Part shown: positions 43,390 through 56,203 of the stretch, piece by piece | Numbering within the stretch: the first letter of the stretch is position 1 | How the letters are laid out: every line of letters begins with the position of its first letter | Assembly (NCBI GenBank): GCA_034769895.1 | Contig: CM068374.1 | Coordinates: 353,882,302-353,946,301 of the forward strand | Length of the DNA: 64,000 bases | Reading direction: 5' to 3' | Origin: Magicicada septendecula | Lineage: Eukaryota; Arthropoda; Insecta; Hemiptera; Cicadidae | Made by a program: the position numbers and the translations under genes | Notes under the pieces: generated by a model | Seen by the model: only the letters and a program-made list of their open reading frames with translations | Databases searched by the model: none | Told to the model about the DNA's origin: nothing

Positions 43390-44300
43390 GATTTCGTTGT
43401 CCATGACGTGTCCGTTAATTAACTATATATAATTAACTCACTACCGACTCGAAACACGAAGTTTTTTATGGGTAAAAACGTAAAAGTTTTACCTTATCTT
43501 GGAGCCTGAACCAGTTTTCGCTTTTAAAAAGCTTCTTCAGAGGCTGCCGCTGGGAGCACTGTCCGTCTTGTTCTTGGCGATGGTATCGACTTTTGAAGGA
43601 TCGATGTTGTGTGTGTGGGGCGTGATATGTTCGAATAATGCGTGTGATTTGAATTGTGTCTCTTCGTTTAGGATGTCGTTTTTATGTGTTTTCGTGTGTT
43701 TGCATATTTACAATTGTTCAAGAGTGTGTAGTTTTCGGCCTTTTGTGTGTACGTGTAGAATGTCCATGTTATTGTCGATGTTTTTGTATGTGTGGTTTGC
43801 TTTAATGAGGTGGTTTGCAAAGGTGGATTCTGTAGTGGAGTGGAGTGCCTTTGTGTGTTCAATGTATCTTTGTTTGAAGCTACGTCCTGTCTGGCCTATG
43901 TAGAATTTGTTGTAATCTAGGAGTTTAGTTTGTAAATACCAGGTAGATCGAATTTGTTTTGTGCTTTGTGTGTGTGTTTTGATAGTGTGTGTTCCGTTTT
44001 GTTAGTAGTTTTGTATGCGATTCTGTATCCTGCTTTTTTTGAATTTGTGGGCTATTTTTTCAGTTTGGTTGTTGATGTATGTTAGTGTTATGAATTTGTC
44101 GTTTTCTGTCTTTGTCTGTTGTTTGTTTTGTGTAGGAGTTTATTGACTATTGTTCTGTTGTATCCGTTGGATTCTGCTAGATATTTTATCGTGTTTAGTT
44201 CGTCTTTGTAGTCTTTTTCATCTAGTGGAATGTTGTTAAGTCTATATATCAGCTAGTGTGTTGTATTGGGTGATTGGAGGAGTTATGTATTAGTGTAACC
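43390..44300 (-). mobile_element. Penelope-like element PLE-A, copy 3 (3' portion, decayed)
   Basis: Starts at the outer end cttggatttcgttgtccatg (43385-43405) and runs through the terminal region, hammerhead-like motif (43493-43545, with a small insertion cttgg that removes the cleavage site and stop), the endonuclease remnant (KQRYIEH..-like and CxxC-type region near 43870-43930) and the linker to about 44300. The frame is broken several times; the RT is absent. Confidence 0.8.
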
Positions 44301-44384
44301 AATAACGCTTTATTGGTTATTGGGCTCGTGAAATCAATATGAGACTAGAAAAAGTAAAATATGAACATTGTAAGATGTAACATG

Positions 44385-44680
44385 ATGACATTGCATTGTA
44401 AGATTCATAAAGGCTCAATGAATACAATGGCTAGGTCACCTAGAGCAGTTGGATGATTAGTGTATGCCAAAGAAACTCCTGAGGGAGCAAGTCTATAAAA
44501 ACAGAAAGAGGGGCCAACACAGAGTAAGATAGTTGCATGATGTGGTGGAAGACCTAAGAAGAATGGATGTGAAGGGTTACACTGAGATGCCAATGGATAA
44601 GAGACATCTGAGAAGATTGGTGTTGAAAGCCAGGGCTCACGTTGGGCTGTAGTGCTAAAGAAGCAGAAGAAGAATGATTA
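44385..44680 (+). mobile_element. LINE 3' tail
   Basis: The plus-strand reading contains LHDVVEDLRRMDVKGYTEMP, MDKRHLRRLVLKARAHVGL and, earlier, a 'QWLGHLEQLDD' segment: the 'WxGHxxRM..RPRxRWxDxVxxDL..MxxxxWxxxAxDRxxWRxxVxEAKAHxGL' tail of a LINE ORF2. It ends in gaagaagaatga, a simple tail. In-frame stops are present. Confidence 0.7.
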
Positions 44681-46154
44681 CACATGGTGGGGGTAGATTG
44701 TATATTTATTTGCATGTTCATTTGGAATTTAAATCTTTTAAATGTGTAAATGATTAATAATTTGTACTGATTATTTTACATCATTTCCATCTTGTAATTT
44801 GGCTTTATAGATCTGATGAGAAAAATCTCATAACAGCTGTGTAGCTAAAACATTCTCAGTTTATAGAATTGCTATTTTGATTAAATATTGGTAAGCAATA
44901 GCTTTTATAACATTACTAGTACTCACTTTATTTAAAGTAGTTCTAACTTACTTTGTTTGACCTAACACGCTCCTACATTCAACACTATTTCTTTTGAATT
45001 GTTACTAATTGTTTAAAAACTATTTTGTAGATTTTGGTATCAGTAATTCGTATATTAGTAATAGATTGTATGTGGTGTCGAGTACATACATTGTAATACA
45101 TTTTCAAACAGTTTTTTACATCTTTCTTTCACTTAAGAACTGTATACATGTACTTGTAAAATTATTTCAACTCATTATTTTTAATTAGTCAGTATTTCTC
45201 AAAATATTTTAAATTATAATTAACTTAAGTCTTATTTTAATATTATATTAGCTGACAAAAGGAGTATACCTTGCACGGAGATTTATGAGTTTTTGATATA
45301 CATGTTGGTTTATGTTATACTCTTGACTTTTAATATATGTCAGTTTGCAATCATAGTAGCTTTTGTGGTTTAGTTTGTATGTCTACAAACTCTGAATTTT
45401 GTGTGCCTTAAACAAATGAATGTAACTAAATATGTAAATCTATATTTTAAACAGTTAATATAACATCATTTCCTAGCAACTGTACAATACTATTAATTCA
45501 TATTTTCTATTTAATTGTTAAAATATTGTTTGTATGAAACTTTCTTTTGTATCAGCACTTTTAAGAAAAGAACGTATATTTTAATGGCATGTTATCATAT
45601 TAAAAAATTTATGAATAGTGGCAGTTAGGTTTTAAATACAAGTGTGTGTCAGTGGGGATTGGTGGCTTACAAACGGGCAATGTTTATCTCATGTGTAATC
45701 CTCCTCCTCCCTTTTTAGCAGAATGGTAAATTGGTTTTATTGTGATGTAGTTATTACCAGAAAATATGCATGAGGAAATTAACCAAAAATACAATTTTCT
45801 GTGCACGACTGTGTCATGTAATCAACATTAAGGATTATCAACATTTATCATTATAAGGATTATTAAGGATTGTCAGAAGAGAATTGTAGATGCATGTATC
45901 ATGTATAAGTGAGTAGCATTTTGACATTGACACATTACTAACTGCAGAAAAGTATTTTGCATGGATGCTGAAACAGTTTAAACAATTGAAACATGTGGAC
46001 TAAATTTTGGCTACACCTGTGTAATGAAGATAATTTTCTTTGCACAATAAGGTAAAATCCTTCAAATTACTTGAAATAGGATATAAAAAATATAAATGTA
46101 CTCATTTTTTTTATTTATGCACTCTCAGTGTAAATGACCCTTTTTTTTAACATG
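44681..46154. other. Intergenic AT-rich sequence
   Basis: Nothing recognised except the 92-bp repeat at 45275-45366, which recurs at 50424-50519. Confidence 0.5.
45275..45366 (+). repeat. Dispersed repeat, copy 1
   Basis: Shares 'atttatgagtttttgatata', 'catgttggttta', 'cttgacttttaatatatgtc' and 'agtttg.aatcatagtagc' with 50424-50519, about 95% identical. The second copy runs straight into a LINE 3' tail, so it may be LINE sequence upstream of that tail. Confidence 0.75.
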
Positions 46155-47203
46155 TTAAATAATAAAGGTTGGCACCTGGCTACTAATCTAGAGGTCCCAG
46201 GTTCGATTCCCGGGCCTGCACCATAAAACCAAGGTGCATTTTTTCAGCCCCAGGTCGACTCAGCCTGTTGAAAAAAAAAGAGTACCTGGGATAACATCCT
46301 GGGGATAATAATGGGTGGCTGAACCGTAGTGCTGGTCACACTGCCTTCCTTGTATGCCGTACGGGTCGCATAAGGCAGCCTACCCTGTCTGACTCCTAAG
46401 CTACTTCGGTGGTACAGATGGGAGCCATTATTGACGTAGAATACGTCTTACCTTTCAGGCCAGCAATAGGCACCCCGAACCAGAAAATCTAGCGTTACGT
46501 TTTCACGTCACGTTTGAAATTGAAATATTATCTAAACGACAAAAGATTCACGCTTATATGAGGTACCATTTGACAGATAAAGGAACAAAGATAATAAATA
46601 GCACAATATAAGCGGGCTATTGCATCATCCAGCGCGGGGTGAGCGGGGGAGAAATAGAAATGTTTTGCGCCGCTCGGCACGCACTAAAATTAGTATTTCT
46701 CCGGTTTCCAATGCGATAGAACGTTGAGTGAGGTGTTGTTAAAATTGTCTCATCGAGTACTATCTACATAGTGTACCGTAATAGCGGTGATATTATTAAG
46801 AGGTTTGAATAATCGTAATTCAAGTTGTAAAAATCGTGTGTTCGGACAAAATATCGCAGTATATGGATGTACTCAAAACGTGCTCAAAAGTATCATAAAT
46901 GCATACAGGAGAGTAGAGAAAATCATGGGGAATTCAAAAAACCCAAACTGACCAATGCCGAACGTCAGAGGATTTACCGACAATGCTTAAAAGACAAGGA
47001 AATAAAAACTGAAGTCGAGTAAACACCATGGAGACCAGAATTAATTACCATAGTAACAAGTAAATAAACAAATGATATTTAGCGGCATCGGAACTATACC
47101 TTTATCCGTTCCTGCAGTTTTTAATGCTTTTACTATGCGATTATATTGATATATTTTGTAATTTTTTATACAGATATGTCTATATATTTTGTCATTGTCT
47201 TAA

Positions 47204-49798
47204 GGGGGTTCGGTAGGTGATTTTCTTAAAAAAAATCTTTTTTTTTTATTACATTTTCGTATTCTGCCACTTTTTAGGATTAATTTAAGACCTCCCTCAT
47301 TAATGTCTGACAAGTACAACAAATGTTATGTCACTTTATGTAGAGGAGTGTCAGGGATTTTCATTGAGATTTCAGTGCACAGCGCGAGTACAAGATCATT
47401 TTCACTCCATAGCGAACACATTATCTCTCTAGCATTCGTATTTTTACTCAAGTATACTGTATGTGTATAGTATGTAATAGTAAGTTTTATTGTTGTAGTC
47501 TTTGTTCAGTTGGCTAACCTGATGTTTTAAAACAGCTGTAGTGTTAGTTCTGCTTTTAGGTTATGTTGTCTATCAGCTAAGATTTGTGTTGTGAGTATTA
47601 TCGTGAATAGTGGTTGTTTTTTACAGTTGTAATTTATATTCTACCGAAATGACTAGGTCTAAAAGGGTTTTTAAGAAAAGGAGAAATGTTGGAATACCAA
47701 AATATAGTCCTACCGCTACTGGGAATGACCAAACAACTGCTGCAATTGTAGGCCTAAATGTGGATGGCATGCCAAATGTAAGTCCATCACAAAGCAAGAT
47801 TGGAGATAGGGAAAGTTATAGTGAGTTCGATGCAAAGAATGTGTATGATTTAGTAGACATAGAGTCATTCTTGAATATATTATTGACAATTTGTGCCTGT
47901 AAGTCATGTGGTGAGGAACTAGCCTACAGCACAAATAGGTTATGCGGGTTAGCAACGAGCTGCAAATTGCACTGCACACAATGTGACTTAGAAGTTAGTT
48001 ATACTAATTCTGAACAAATAAAGGGAACTAATTTGTATGAAATAAACAGTAGGTTAGTATATGCTTTACGAACTATTGGGAAAGGACAAACATCAGGTAC
48101 AATAATGTGTGCTGTTCTCAATCTTCCAAAACCTCCAACAAAATTCACACGTTATAATGAAGTTCTAGGTAAAGCAACTAAGACGGTTTGCACTAATGCA
48201 ATGAAGGAAGCTATAGAGAAGGCTGTCCAGGAAAATGATGGAAGTAGAGAATTGAGTGTAGCAGTGGATGGCACCTGGCAAAAAAGGGGGTCACACTTCG
48301 AATAATGGAGTCGTGACAGTAACAAGCGTCGATACCGGCTGTGTTCTAGATGTGGCTATTATTAGTAAGTTCTGTACTTGTAAAGACAAGCTAGAGGGTG
48401 TACATGAACAAAAATGTAAAACAAATTTCATAGGACCTAGTGGTGCAATGGAAGCGCATGGTGCACTAGAAATGTTTAGGAGATCTGAGCCTGATTTTGG
48501 CATTAGGTACAAATACTATTTAGGAGACGGAGATTCAAGCGCATTTAGTTCTGTTGTAAAGAGTCGGCCATATGGAGACCAATATACTATTGAAGAAATG
48601 GAGTGCTGTGGGCATGTGCAAAAGTGCATGGGTACTCGCCTTAGAAAACTAAAATTAGGAAAAACAGTTCTTTCCGATGGAAAAACTATGGTGGAAGAAA
48701 TCGACTAACCGATGAACGCATCTTGGCTGTCCAGAAATATTATGGCTTGGCGATCAGGAGAAACTCTGGACAGTTGGATAATATGAAGCGAGCAGTTTGG
48801 GCGGAATATTTTCATTTATTATCCACCAACGAAAACCCGCAACATGGACTTTGTGAAAAAGGCGAAGAGAGTTGGTGCAAATACCAGCGAGCCATTGCTA
48901 AAAAGGAGCAATACGATCACCTTGAACACATGCACATACCGGAAGTGATTATGAGTAAAATTAAGCCTATTTTCCAGGATTTAGCAGACCCAAATTTGTT
49001 GAAAAAATGCCTACATGGAAAATCCCAAATCCAAACGAATCGATAAACGCGGTAATTTGGTCGCGATTACCAAAAACTGTATTCGTAGGACTGCAAACCA
49101 TGGAGTTTGGGGTTTATGATGCCATTTTAAATTTTAATAAAGGAAATGTAACAAGGTGTCTAGTGTTAAAGGAACTTGGGATGACTGTCAGCAAAAACAC
49201 AGCCTCAGTTATGAGTCAACTGGACAAAATACGTGTGCAGAGGGGCGAGCGAATGCTTTCCAAGCTCCTGAAAAAAGCAAGACAACGCCGTGAAAGTGCT
49301 AAAAGGAAGTTAGAAGAAGCTTTTCATGAAGATGAGGACCCAGACAACCCATCCTATGGTGCTGGAATGTACTGAACTCATTTTATCATGTAAGGAATAG
49401 CATAATAAATCTTTATTTGCGTTTTCCCGAAAACTGTGTTTTTTTGTATAAATGACCCGTTTTCTCAGAAACTACAAAAGATACAGCCATAAAACGTTTA
49501 CCACATACTCTTGTAGTACATCTACAAACATTAACATAAGCGTTTTGAGTTGTATGTCTTAGTTTTGTTTTTATCGCCAAAAACATAAAATTTTTTCACG
49601 TTTTTATTCATACAATATTATAAAAATCATAAAACCGTAGCAGAGCATAGACAAAAAAAATCCCTGTGTTAAAGTTCTAAGAAATAGTCATAGAAAAGCC
49701 ATGAAAATTTTAAACTGGATATCTTCAGTAGTTTCCGAAAAAACGGGTCATCAATGTGGCAAATTTAACATGGGTAATATAGGGCCTACCGAACCCCC
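47204..49798 (+). mobile_element. TTAA-flanked DNA transposon with Mutator-like transposase (Kolobok-like)
   Basis: The ends are GGGGGTTCGGTAGG at 47204 and the complement CCTACCGAACCCCC ending at 49798, with TTAA on both sides (47200-47203 and 49799-49802). TTAA target duplication with such a transposase is consistent with the Kolobok superfamily; piggyBac proteins do not match. 2.6 kb, one gene on the plus strand. Confidence 0.85.
47649..49375 (+). pseudogene. Mutator-like DDE transposase
   Basis: Start MTRSKRVFKKRRNVG at 47649. A Cys-rich zinc-binding part lies at 47895-47995 (CACKSCGEEL, CKLHCTQCDLEV). Then SVAVDGTWQKRG at 48260 with the first catalytic Asp, interrupted by a +1 frameshift in the G5 run at about 48288. 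The next frame holds VVTVTSVDTGCVLDVAIISK, CTCKDKLEGVHEQKC, and YKYYLGDGDSSAF with the second Asp. A frameshift follows near 48690, then QKYYGLAIRRN, another near 49020, and NPNESINAVIWSRLPKT with the catalytic Glu. It ends with a lysine-rich tail and TGA at 49375. All three catalytic positions survive; only frameshifts inactivate it. Confidence 0.88.
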
Positions 49799-50423
49799 TT
49801 AAGCGATTATAAAATGTATGTTTATACGTATTTCTGATGATGCCACCGACTACGCTGGGTAACACCACAATCGATTTGACTTTCACCAGAAACATCAGCA
49901 TTGATATCTTACATTATATCAGCTACTTCTCCTATCATAGGCTCATTATAAATAAAGTCTTGCTTGAACCAACTAATTAACTTGTGTGATGATTTTGCAA
50001 ATAAAATTTTGTACTTTGTAAAACTAAATATGTGTTTGTTCATTTTATTCATAACACATTAGCAACCCTAAAGCACACAGACGTATTCTACGCTCTGAAG
50101 ATTTGTGGCTGTGGCTCCGACACAGCCCCCACCGATTTTTTTTATTATTATTAAATAATAAAGGTGAACGATATCATGGAAATACAAACTCATAAGGTAC
50201 ACACTTGGTTAGGAGATTAGAGAGGAATATGATTAGAGTGACATCACACTGAGTTACATTTTAAAGAGCACACTATGTGTTGTAACCATGTAGCACAAGA
50301 CAATATAAGCGTCCAACACAACAATGTTTATGCCTTCAATGTACTGCTACTGTGGAAAGTAAAAAACAATTGAAAATACATAGTTTACAATTACAGTAGT
50401 TCCATAAATTTACCAATAAACTT

Positions 50424-50519
50424 GTGCAGCTATTTATGAGTTTTTGATATACATGTTGGTTTATATTATACTTTTGACTTTTAATATATGTCAGTTTGGA
50501 ATCATAGTAGCTTTTGTGG
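50424..50519 (+). repeat. Dispersed repeat, copy 2
   Basis: Matches 45275-45366; continues without a gap into the LINE tail that follows. Confidence 0.75.
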
Positions 50520-50935
50520 GCAATTTGTGGACAATTGGAGAAAGTGACAAGAAAAGACTCCAAGCATTTGAGACCTGGTGCTACAGAAGAATATTCAGCA
50601 TAAGCTGGAGGGAGAAGATAACGAATGAGGAAGTCTTTAAAAGAGCTCAGGAGGAGAAGTGCTTTCTACGAAATTTAAAAGGCAGAAGATCTATGTTTAT
50701 AGGGCATATACTATGACACAATGGGTTGGTTAAGAGAATAACAGAAGGAACAATTGAAGGGAAGAATCACAGAAGACGACCCCGTTTAGACTACATGAAA
50801 CAGCTTATGGTCGATATGAACTGCACATCATATTGTGAGTTGAAAAGAAAAGCAGAGAAGCATGAAGAGAGCTGCTGCCAATCAGCCTATGGGCTACTAA
50901 CCTAGAAGAGACATATAAACTATACTATAGTGGCA
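50518..50935 (+). mobile_element. LINE 3' tail
   Basis: The plus-strand readings hold DKKRLQAFETWCYRRIFSIS, WREKITNEEVFKRA, NLKGRRSMFIGHIL, then RRRPRLDYMKQLMVDMNC and KRKAEKHEES. This is the post-RT tail found in a widespread arthropod LINE group, with a TGA at 50714-50716. It is a different family from 44385-44680. Confidence 0.78.
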
Positions 50936-51633
50936 CATACAGGTGCCACCGAATCTGTCTCTTACCAGTGTGTTACAAGACTAATGACAAATGTCTCTGA
51001 GCTTCTAACCATTGCATAATCTCGTGCCTTCATGGTACACAGTAACTAACAAACCTGCAAGGACCACGGGATTAAAGAAGCCCAACTTAACATGTTAATT
51101 TTTGAAATTGTAGAGCTTGCTTTTTTCAGTTTAAAAAAATATTATTTCTAAGATTTTGCTATATTGTAGGCTCCTTATATTGTCATAGGTTGATGTTTGA
51201 AACTGTGCCTGATGTTTGAAAGAGTAGGCTCCCAACTCTTAAACAGTGCTTATTTTGAATAGTTTAATAACAAAATGATTTTCTACTAAGGATATAAAAT
51301 GTTAATTTTGTTTGTTCATATTAGTTGTTTACAATTGTTTTTAATTTTGTTGTGCAAAAGGCAATTGATGATAATAGTCACAATATCTATAGACAGACTT
51401 TATTTTAATAGATGTGAATGATTTAAAAATTGTCTATCAAGTATCTGTATGTTTATGCCTGTTGGAACCTGGTGAGAGGGGAGGTTATGGTTTTTGAAGC
51501 AGAGCATCTTTGCTTCCATATGTCTTTGATTAAGCCACTGCCTGTAATCATTTTCAGGTTGCTTGATAAGGAACTATAATACATGTATACATTCATTATA
51601 CTTATGTGCAGGTAAGGACTATATTTAAAATTC

Positions 51634-51673
<40 letters not shown>

Positions 51674-54600
51674 CCACTATTTCTAACCACTGAACATTAA
51701 TTTTTAGATAAAAATATTTTAAAAAATGTATCTTTTTTCCTAGCTTTATTATAGTAAAGCTTGTAATAATCTTTGATGAAGCTTGGAATTAGCAGACTTT
51801 AAATTTTATCAAAAATTTACAAATTACAAAAAATTATCAATATTTCGTGGTTGGGAGTAATCCATTGAGTATTATAAAAAGGTCATGTTATGGGCAACAA
51901 AGTCAAAGAATTTGAAATTCTGTAGTCCTTTAATAAGGTTCAAAAATACTAGTAACTAGAATGGACAGTATGCGGAAGGGACTAGATTACAGGTATAGAT
52001 AGGTTCCGAATATTCAGGAACAATACGACTAACCAGGGTATTCCAACAATAATTATAATTACAATGTGCTCTCACAAGATTATCGTATGATCACTATGAA
52101 AATTATCTGCAACAAAACAGAAGATTTCATGTACACACACAGCTATTAAAATTCGGTAGAAAAATAAGTGTAGGATAAAATGAATTTATATTTAAAGTTG
52201 TCCTTTTCTATCATGGGTAAAATAAATGTTGCTGAAATATGTATTCGACTGTAAATGTAGTAATCAGTTGACTCATGAACACTGTCTGGTACACACTTGG
52301 ATGGATGTGGATGTTTTGGAAAGTGTATATGTTTTATTTACATTGACCTAAGCATCTTATCACAACGGAAATATGACATAGAGAAAGATACTATCACAAA
52401 ACACAGAAGCAAGAATGCTCATGGATGATTTAATAAAAATGTCAAGAAAGCTTGAAGAAACAAAAAAAAGACCAAACTTGAGGAATTTAGAGACTTACAC
52501 ACTTTAGAATAAACTGTAAAAATTTGTTTCTAAGATGTATCATATTTTCAAGTCATTTACAAAAAAAAGCCAAATATTTTACTGAATTATATCAAAATTT
52601 TGTGAACAAAATTTTGGGAATCTTCAAATCTCAAAGTAAAATGGGTTAAACAAAATCCTCTGGAATGTTACAAGTGCAACATTTTACTATTAGGAGACAC
52701 TTAAATTTTACAAAAAGTATGTTAAAAATGCCTGTTTTTATAGCAATTATAAAAATCAAATATTTTCTTGGAAATTTAAATTTTGTTCAAATAGGTTTTT
52801 CTTAAGCTGTTATATAATGTTTGTCTTCATTTGTTTAAACATGATTGTTTATAACAAACCTTAAAAAACACAAACTTTTCATAATATAATTAGTTAATTT
52901 ATACAAATTAATGTTTAAAAAACTGTAGACCACATTATTTCTCATCTGAAAACCAATTAAAACTGTTCTATTCATATTTTGATTAATAATATTAAAATGC
53001 AGTAATAATTTTTTTTGATCTTATTTTTTCTTGGTCAGATTGTATTGTATGTGGATGTGACAGGTCTCAACATAAAGAAAATTAAGTGGTATGTCAACTT
53101 TACATAAAGCAATTTTTATGTAGGGCTCTTTATCATGAATTGCAAAATATTAGAAAAACTCAATTTTAAAAAATACAAAAAAATTCAAAAATCTCTGTCC
53201 TAGTTTTGTTCCAATTCAACATAATAACCCTGAGTATATTAGAAATCACCTCAACTTTAAATTTGAATTCCTGATAAACTGTGTAAAAACTGTGCATGTA
53301 TTAACAATACTTAAAAAAACTGATTTTTCACCCCTTCAATCCGTAATTTAAGCACATGGTTCCACAATTTTTGCACAACTTTTAGTATTTGCTAAAATAA
53401 ATCATTTTTATTGTATTCCAACAATAAAATCTTCTGTTTTTTTTTTTTTTTTAATGAATCAAACCTTATTTTACCTGGATATCCAATATTAATCACAATC
53501 CTTTGCACATGAAATACTCCAACTAAGAAGACCTTCAAAGTAAATACAAACAGAAAAAAATAAATAATTCCCCTTTCACATCACCTTTGTATCCGATTTG
53601 AGGCAGATTTCAGTTCTCCTGTCAACAGTGCACAGTCAAAGGAATCTTTCTGCTTGTTGTGCCTATGGAAAGCTAAAAGTGTGCCAGTTATGAAAATAAT
53701 AATAATAATTGTTCCTTTTATATATGACCAGAGTAACTTAGGAAAGGCAGAGTTGGCTGCCAAAAAAAAACATTAGTACCAAAAAAACTGAAATAAATAA
53801 GAGAAGCCTTCTCAAAGATTATTTGTTGGTTTGAAGGGTTAAAATGCATTTACTGTATTGTTAATCATGTTAATACTTTTAGAATTAATTCCATATATTT
53901 TCACATATTTTGTAAATTCTATGTCTTAACTTTCTAGCATTACATTGACATAAATAAAAGAGTTAACAAAGACCTGAAAAAATTGTTTCAACAACGGCCA
54001 TTTGACTTGAAAAATAATATTAAATTAAAAGCTATAGGAAAGTTGTAAAAAGATATAGCTATAATCCGGACAATTTTTGAACTCAGATTTCTTTAATATC
54101 ATGGATAGGTTTGTGACTCAGAGTAACTGGCATAGACACATGATGGAAACATTAAGCTTAATCACAACTTTGAATGTATTACAGTTGTTTCATATATCCA
54201 GTCAATCGTGTTTGTGTTATGTACTTTACATGCCTATTCACATAGACAATGATGTTTATTTTCATTTGGTAACATCTGACTGTATTTCAAACATGTGTAA
54301 CTGATGTAATAAACACATGCCAGGTCATCTCTGTGTTGTGTACAGAAAGAAACCAGCTGCAGACAGAACGTTTCAAATAAAATTTTAATACGTTTGTCTG
54401 GATTTGTTCCATTTAAACAATTCTAGACCACATACATAAAGAGCAAACTTAACTCGATATACAGTGAATGATAATATTGATAGATACAGAAGTGTTAGAA
54501 AATCCGATTTATTAAAGTTAAAAGATGATTTATTGTTATCACATCCATAGTTTTTATTTAATTAAAATAAATATTTAATTCTTCTTAAGTGGTGCTGTTT

Positions 54601-56194
54601 TTCCTTAAATAAAAATTGTATAATTTAATTCCCGAATGTTACTCCATTACACGGATTCCAAACTAGGGTTGACCACTTCTTAAAAGATAGTGTGAAAGCT
54701 GCTCAAAAGGAGGGTCAGAGAAATCAGGCAAAAGAAGTAATATACAACAAGGCGCCAATTAACCTAGCTGCCTTAACCGACCCATCTCTATATGCTTACA
54801 GTAGTATTTTTTTTTTTATAACTTACAATATTTTATACAGCACTAATAACCTGATACACTGTATTGTTTATACCAAATAGACTTTAATTACAATGTTATT
54901 TTTGTGTACACATAAAATCTGCTAGAACGTAATATTTCTAAAAATTGAGAATAGGAATGGATACACTACATTAAGTGAACCGACTTTTTATGTTTATGAT
55001 AGCGTAGAAATTCTTCAGCATTCAGAAATGAAAGAACCTGACAAACATGAAGGTTGAAGCTACTTTAGTAAAGGAGGTACAACAAAGTACATTTAGTATA
55101 GGCACGTACAAAAATAGTGTCAGAAAACAGGTTCCCAAACAGCCCTTAGAGTGAATATTCATAAAACATAAAAAGTGAGGCAGTATCCGTAAAATTAACA
55201 TGGTTGAAAAGAATTCAGAGATCCCTGTTGGAGAACCTTTTTGTCCAGGAGATTGGCAGTAAGAAGGGACTGGAGACTGGGAACAAGAAGGTGTGGGATG
55301 CTATAAATCTAGAATGGATGCCTGTTGAAGAAAATTTTTGAAAATATTATAGACAAGGTTTGCGAATAAACGAACACATTATGAGTAGTTTCATTTAGTC
55401 TTTTTCTTAACCTACTTTGACTGGCTCCTGTTTTATTCTAAACAATTGTGGTGTTTTCAAAGTTTGAGATATGCTCATATTTGTTTTGTTTTGTTATTCT
55501 TCCAAGTAATAATTAAGTGATAAAGTGTATGAGTCGCTATAGAGGAATAAACCTTCTTAATGAAGCATATAAGATGTACTTTTAAGTTGAAATGCAAAGG
55601 CTTCAGAAGATAGTTGACTGCATCAGTGTAGAACAGGGGTTCCCAACTCTAGGGTTCCGCCAATAAAATTTGGGGTTCCACAATAAAATCGTTCAGCAGA
55701 ACAATAAATTTCGTTCAACAGAAATCTCTTCTATTTTCCAAGTGCATCACAAAAGCACACATAATACAGCTGGTTCTTTATCAACTGTTTGCTGTTGATA
55801 CTTTTATTTCTAGGAAAATTACTCAACACACCTAGCAACCGTGTGTGGCTTATATAGCGATGACTTGCGAATATTTGCCTGGCACGTGCGAATATTTATA
55901 TGTCATGGTAATGTGCGACAATGCTTAGTCATCGCTACATAAATAAGCCACTTTACCGCATGTTGTTTGTTAATGTCCCATTATCTGTAGTTAGCCCAGG
56001 GCATTTAGCTAATTGAATCAGAAAACAAATTATAAAGCTGAAAATTGGTGAGTATGTACTCTATGGTGTAATGAATGAGAATCAGTAGTGTTGCAGCACA
56101 TGCGCGATGGGACATAGCCGCCATATTGGAAATGTATATATATATATATTGCATTTAATATTTATAAATAAATTTACTTCAAGATATACCTTTT
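50936..56194. other. Intergenic AT-rich sequence
   Basis: No protein-coding gene recognised. Contains the (TA)n microsatellite at 51637-51671, T-tracts around 53440, a CAGGGGTTCCCAACTCTAGG hAT-like end at about 55628 without its right partner, and a (TA)n run at 56140-56150. Short ORFs here have no recognisable similarity. Confidence 0.5.
51637..51671. repeat. (TA)n microsatellite
   Basis: About 17 perfect TA units. Confidence 0.95.
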
Positions 56195-56203
56195 TTCCTT
56201 ATT

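Larger units (their letters stand above)
46435..50092. mobile_element. DNA transposon with TIR CGTAGAATACGTCT nested in the SINE
   Basis: The 14-bp TIR is at 46435-46448 with its complement at 50079-50092. The inner left part contains a reading (about 46905-47015) with LTNAERQRIYRQCLKDKE, resembling the AERxRxYR motif at the N-terminus of some transposases. A TSD is not evident. The TTAA-flanked element sits inside it. Confidence 0.5.
46170..50150 (+). mobile_element. tRNA-derived SINE split by nested DNA transposons
   Basis: The head (46170-46230) has tRNA-like boxes, including GGTTCGATTCCCGGG (46200-46214). The body follows to about 46434, and the remaining 3' part (gctccgacacagcccccaccg and a T-rich tail) is at 50093-50150. 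A 15-bp direct repeat TTAAATAATAAAGGT flanks the whole (46155-46169 and 50151-50165), the signature of target-primed insertion. Confidence 0.82.

Noticed and set aside
46170..46230. Possible tRNA gene
   Set aside because: tRNA-like head of a SINE, confirmed by the 15-bp flanking TSD.
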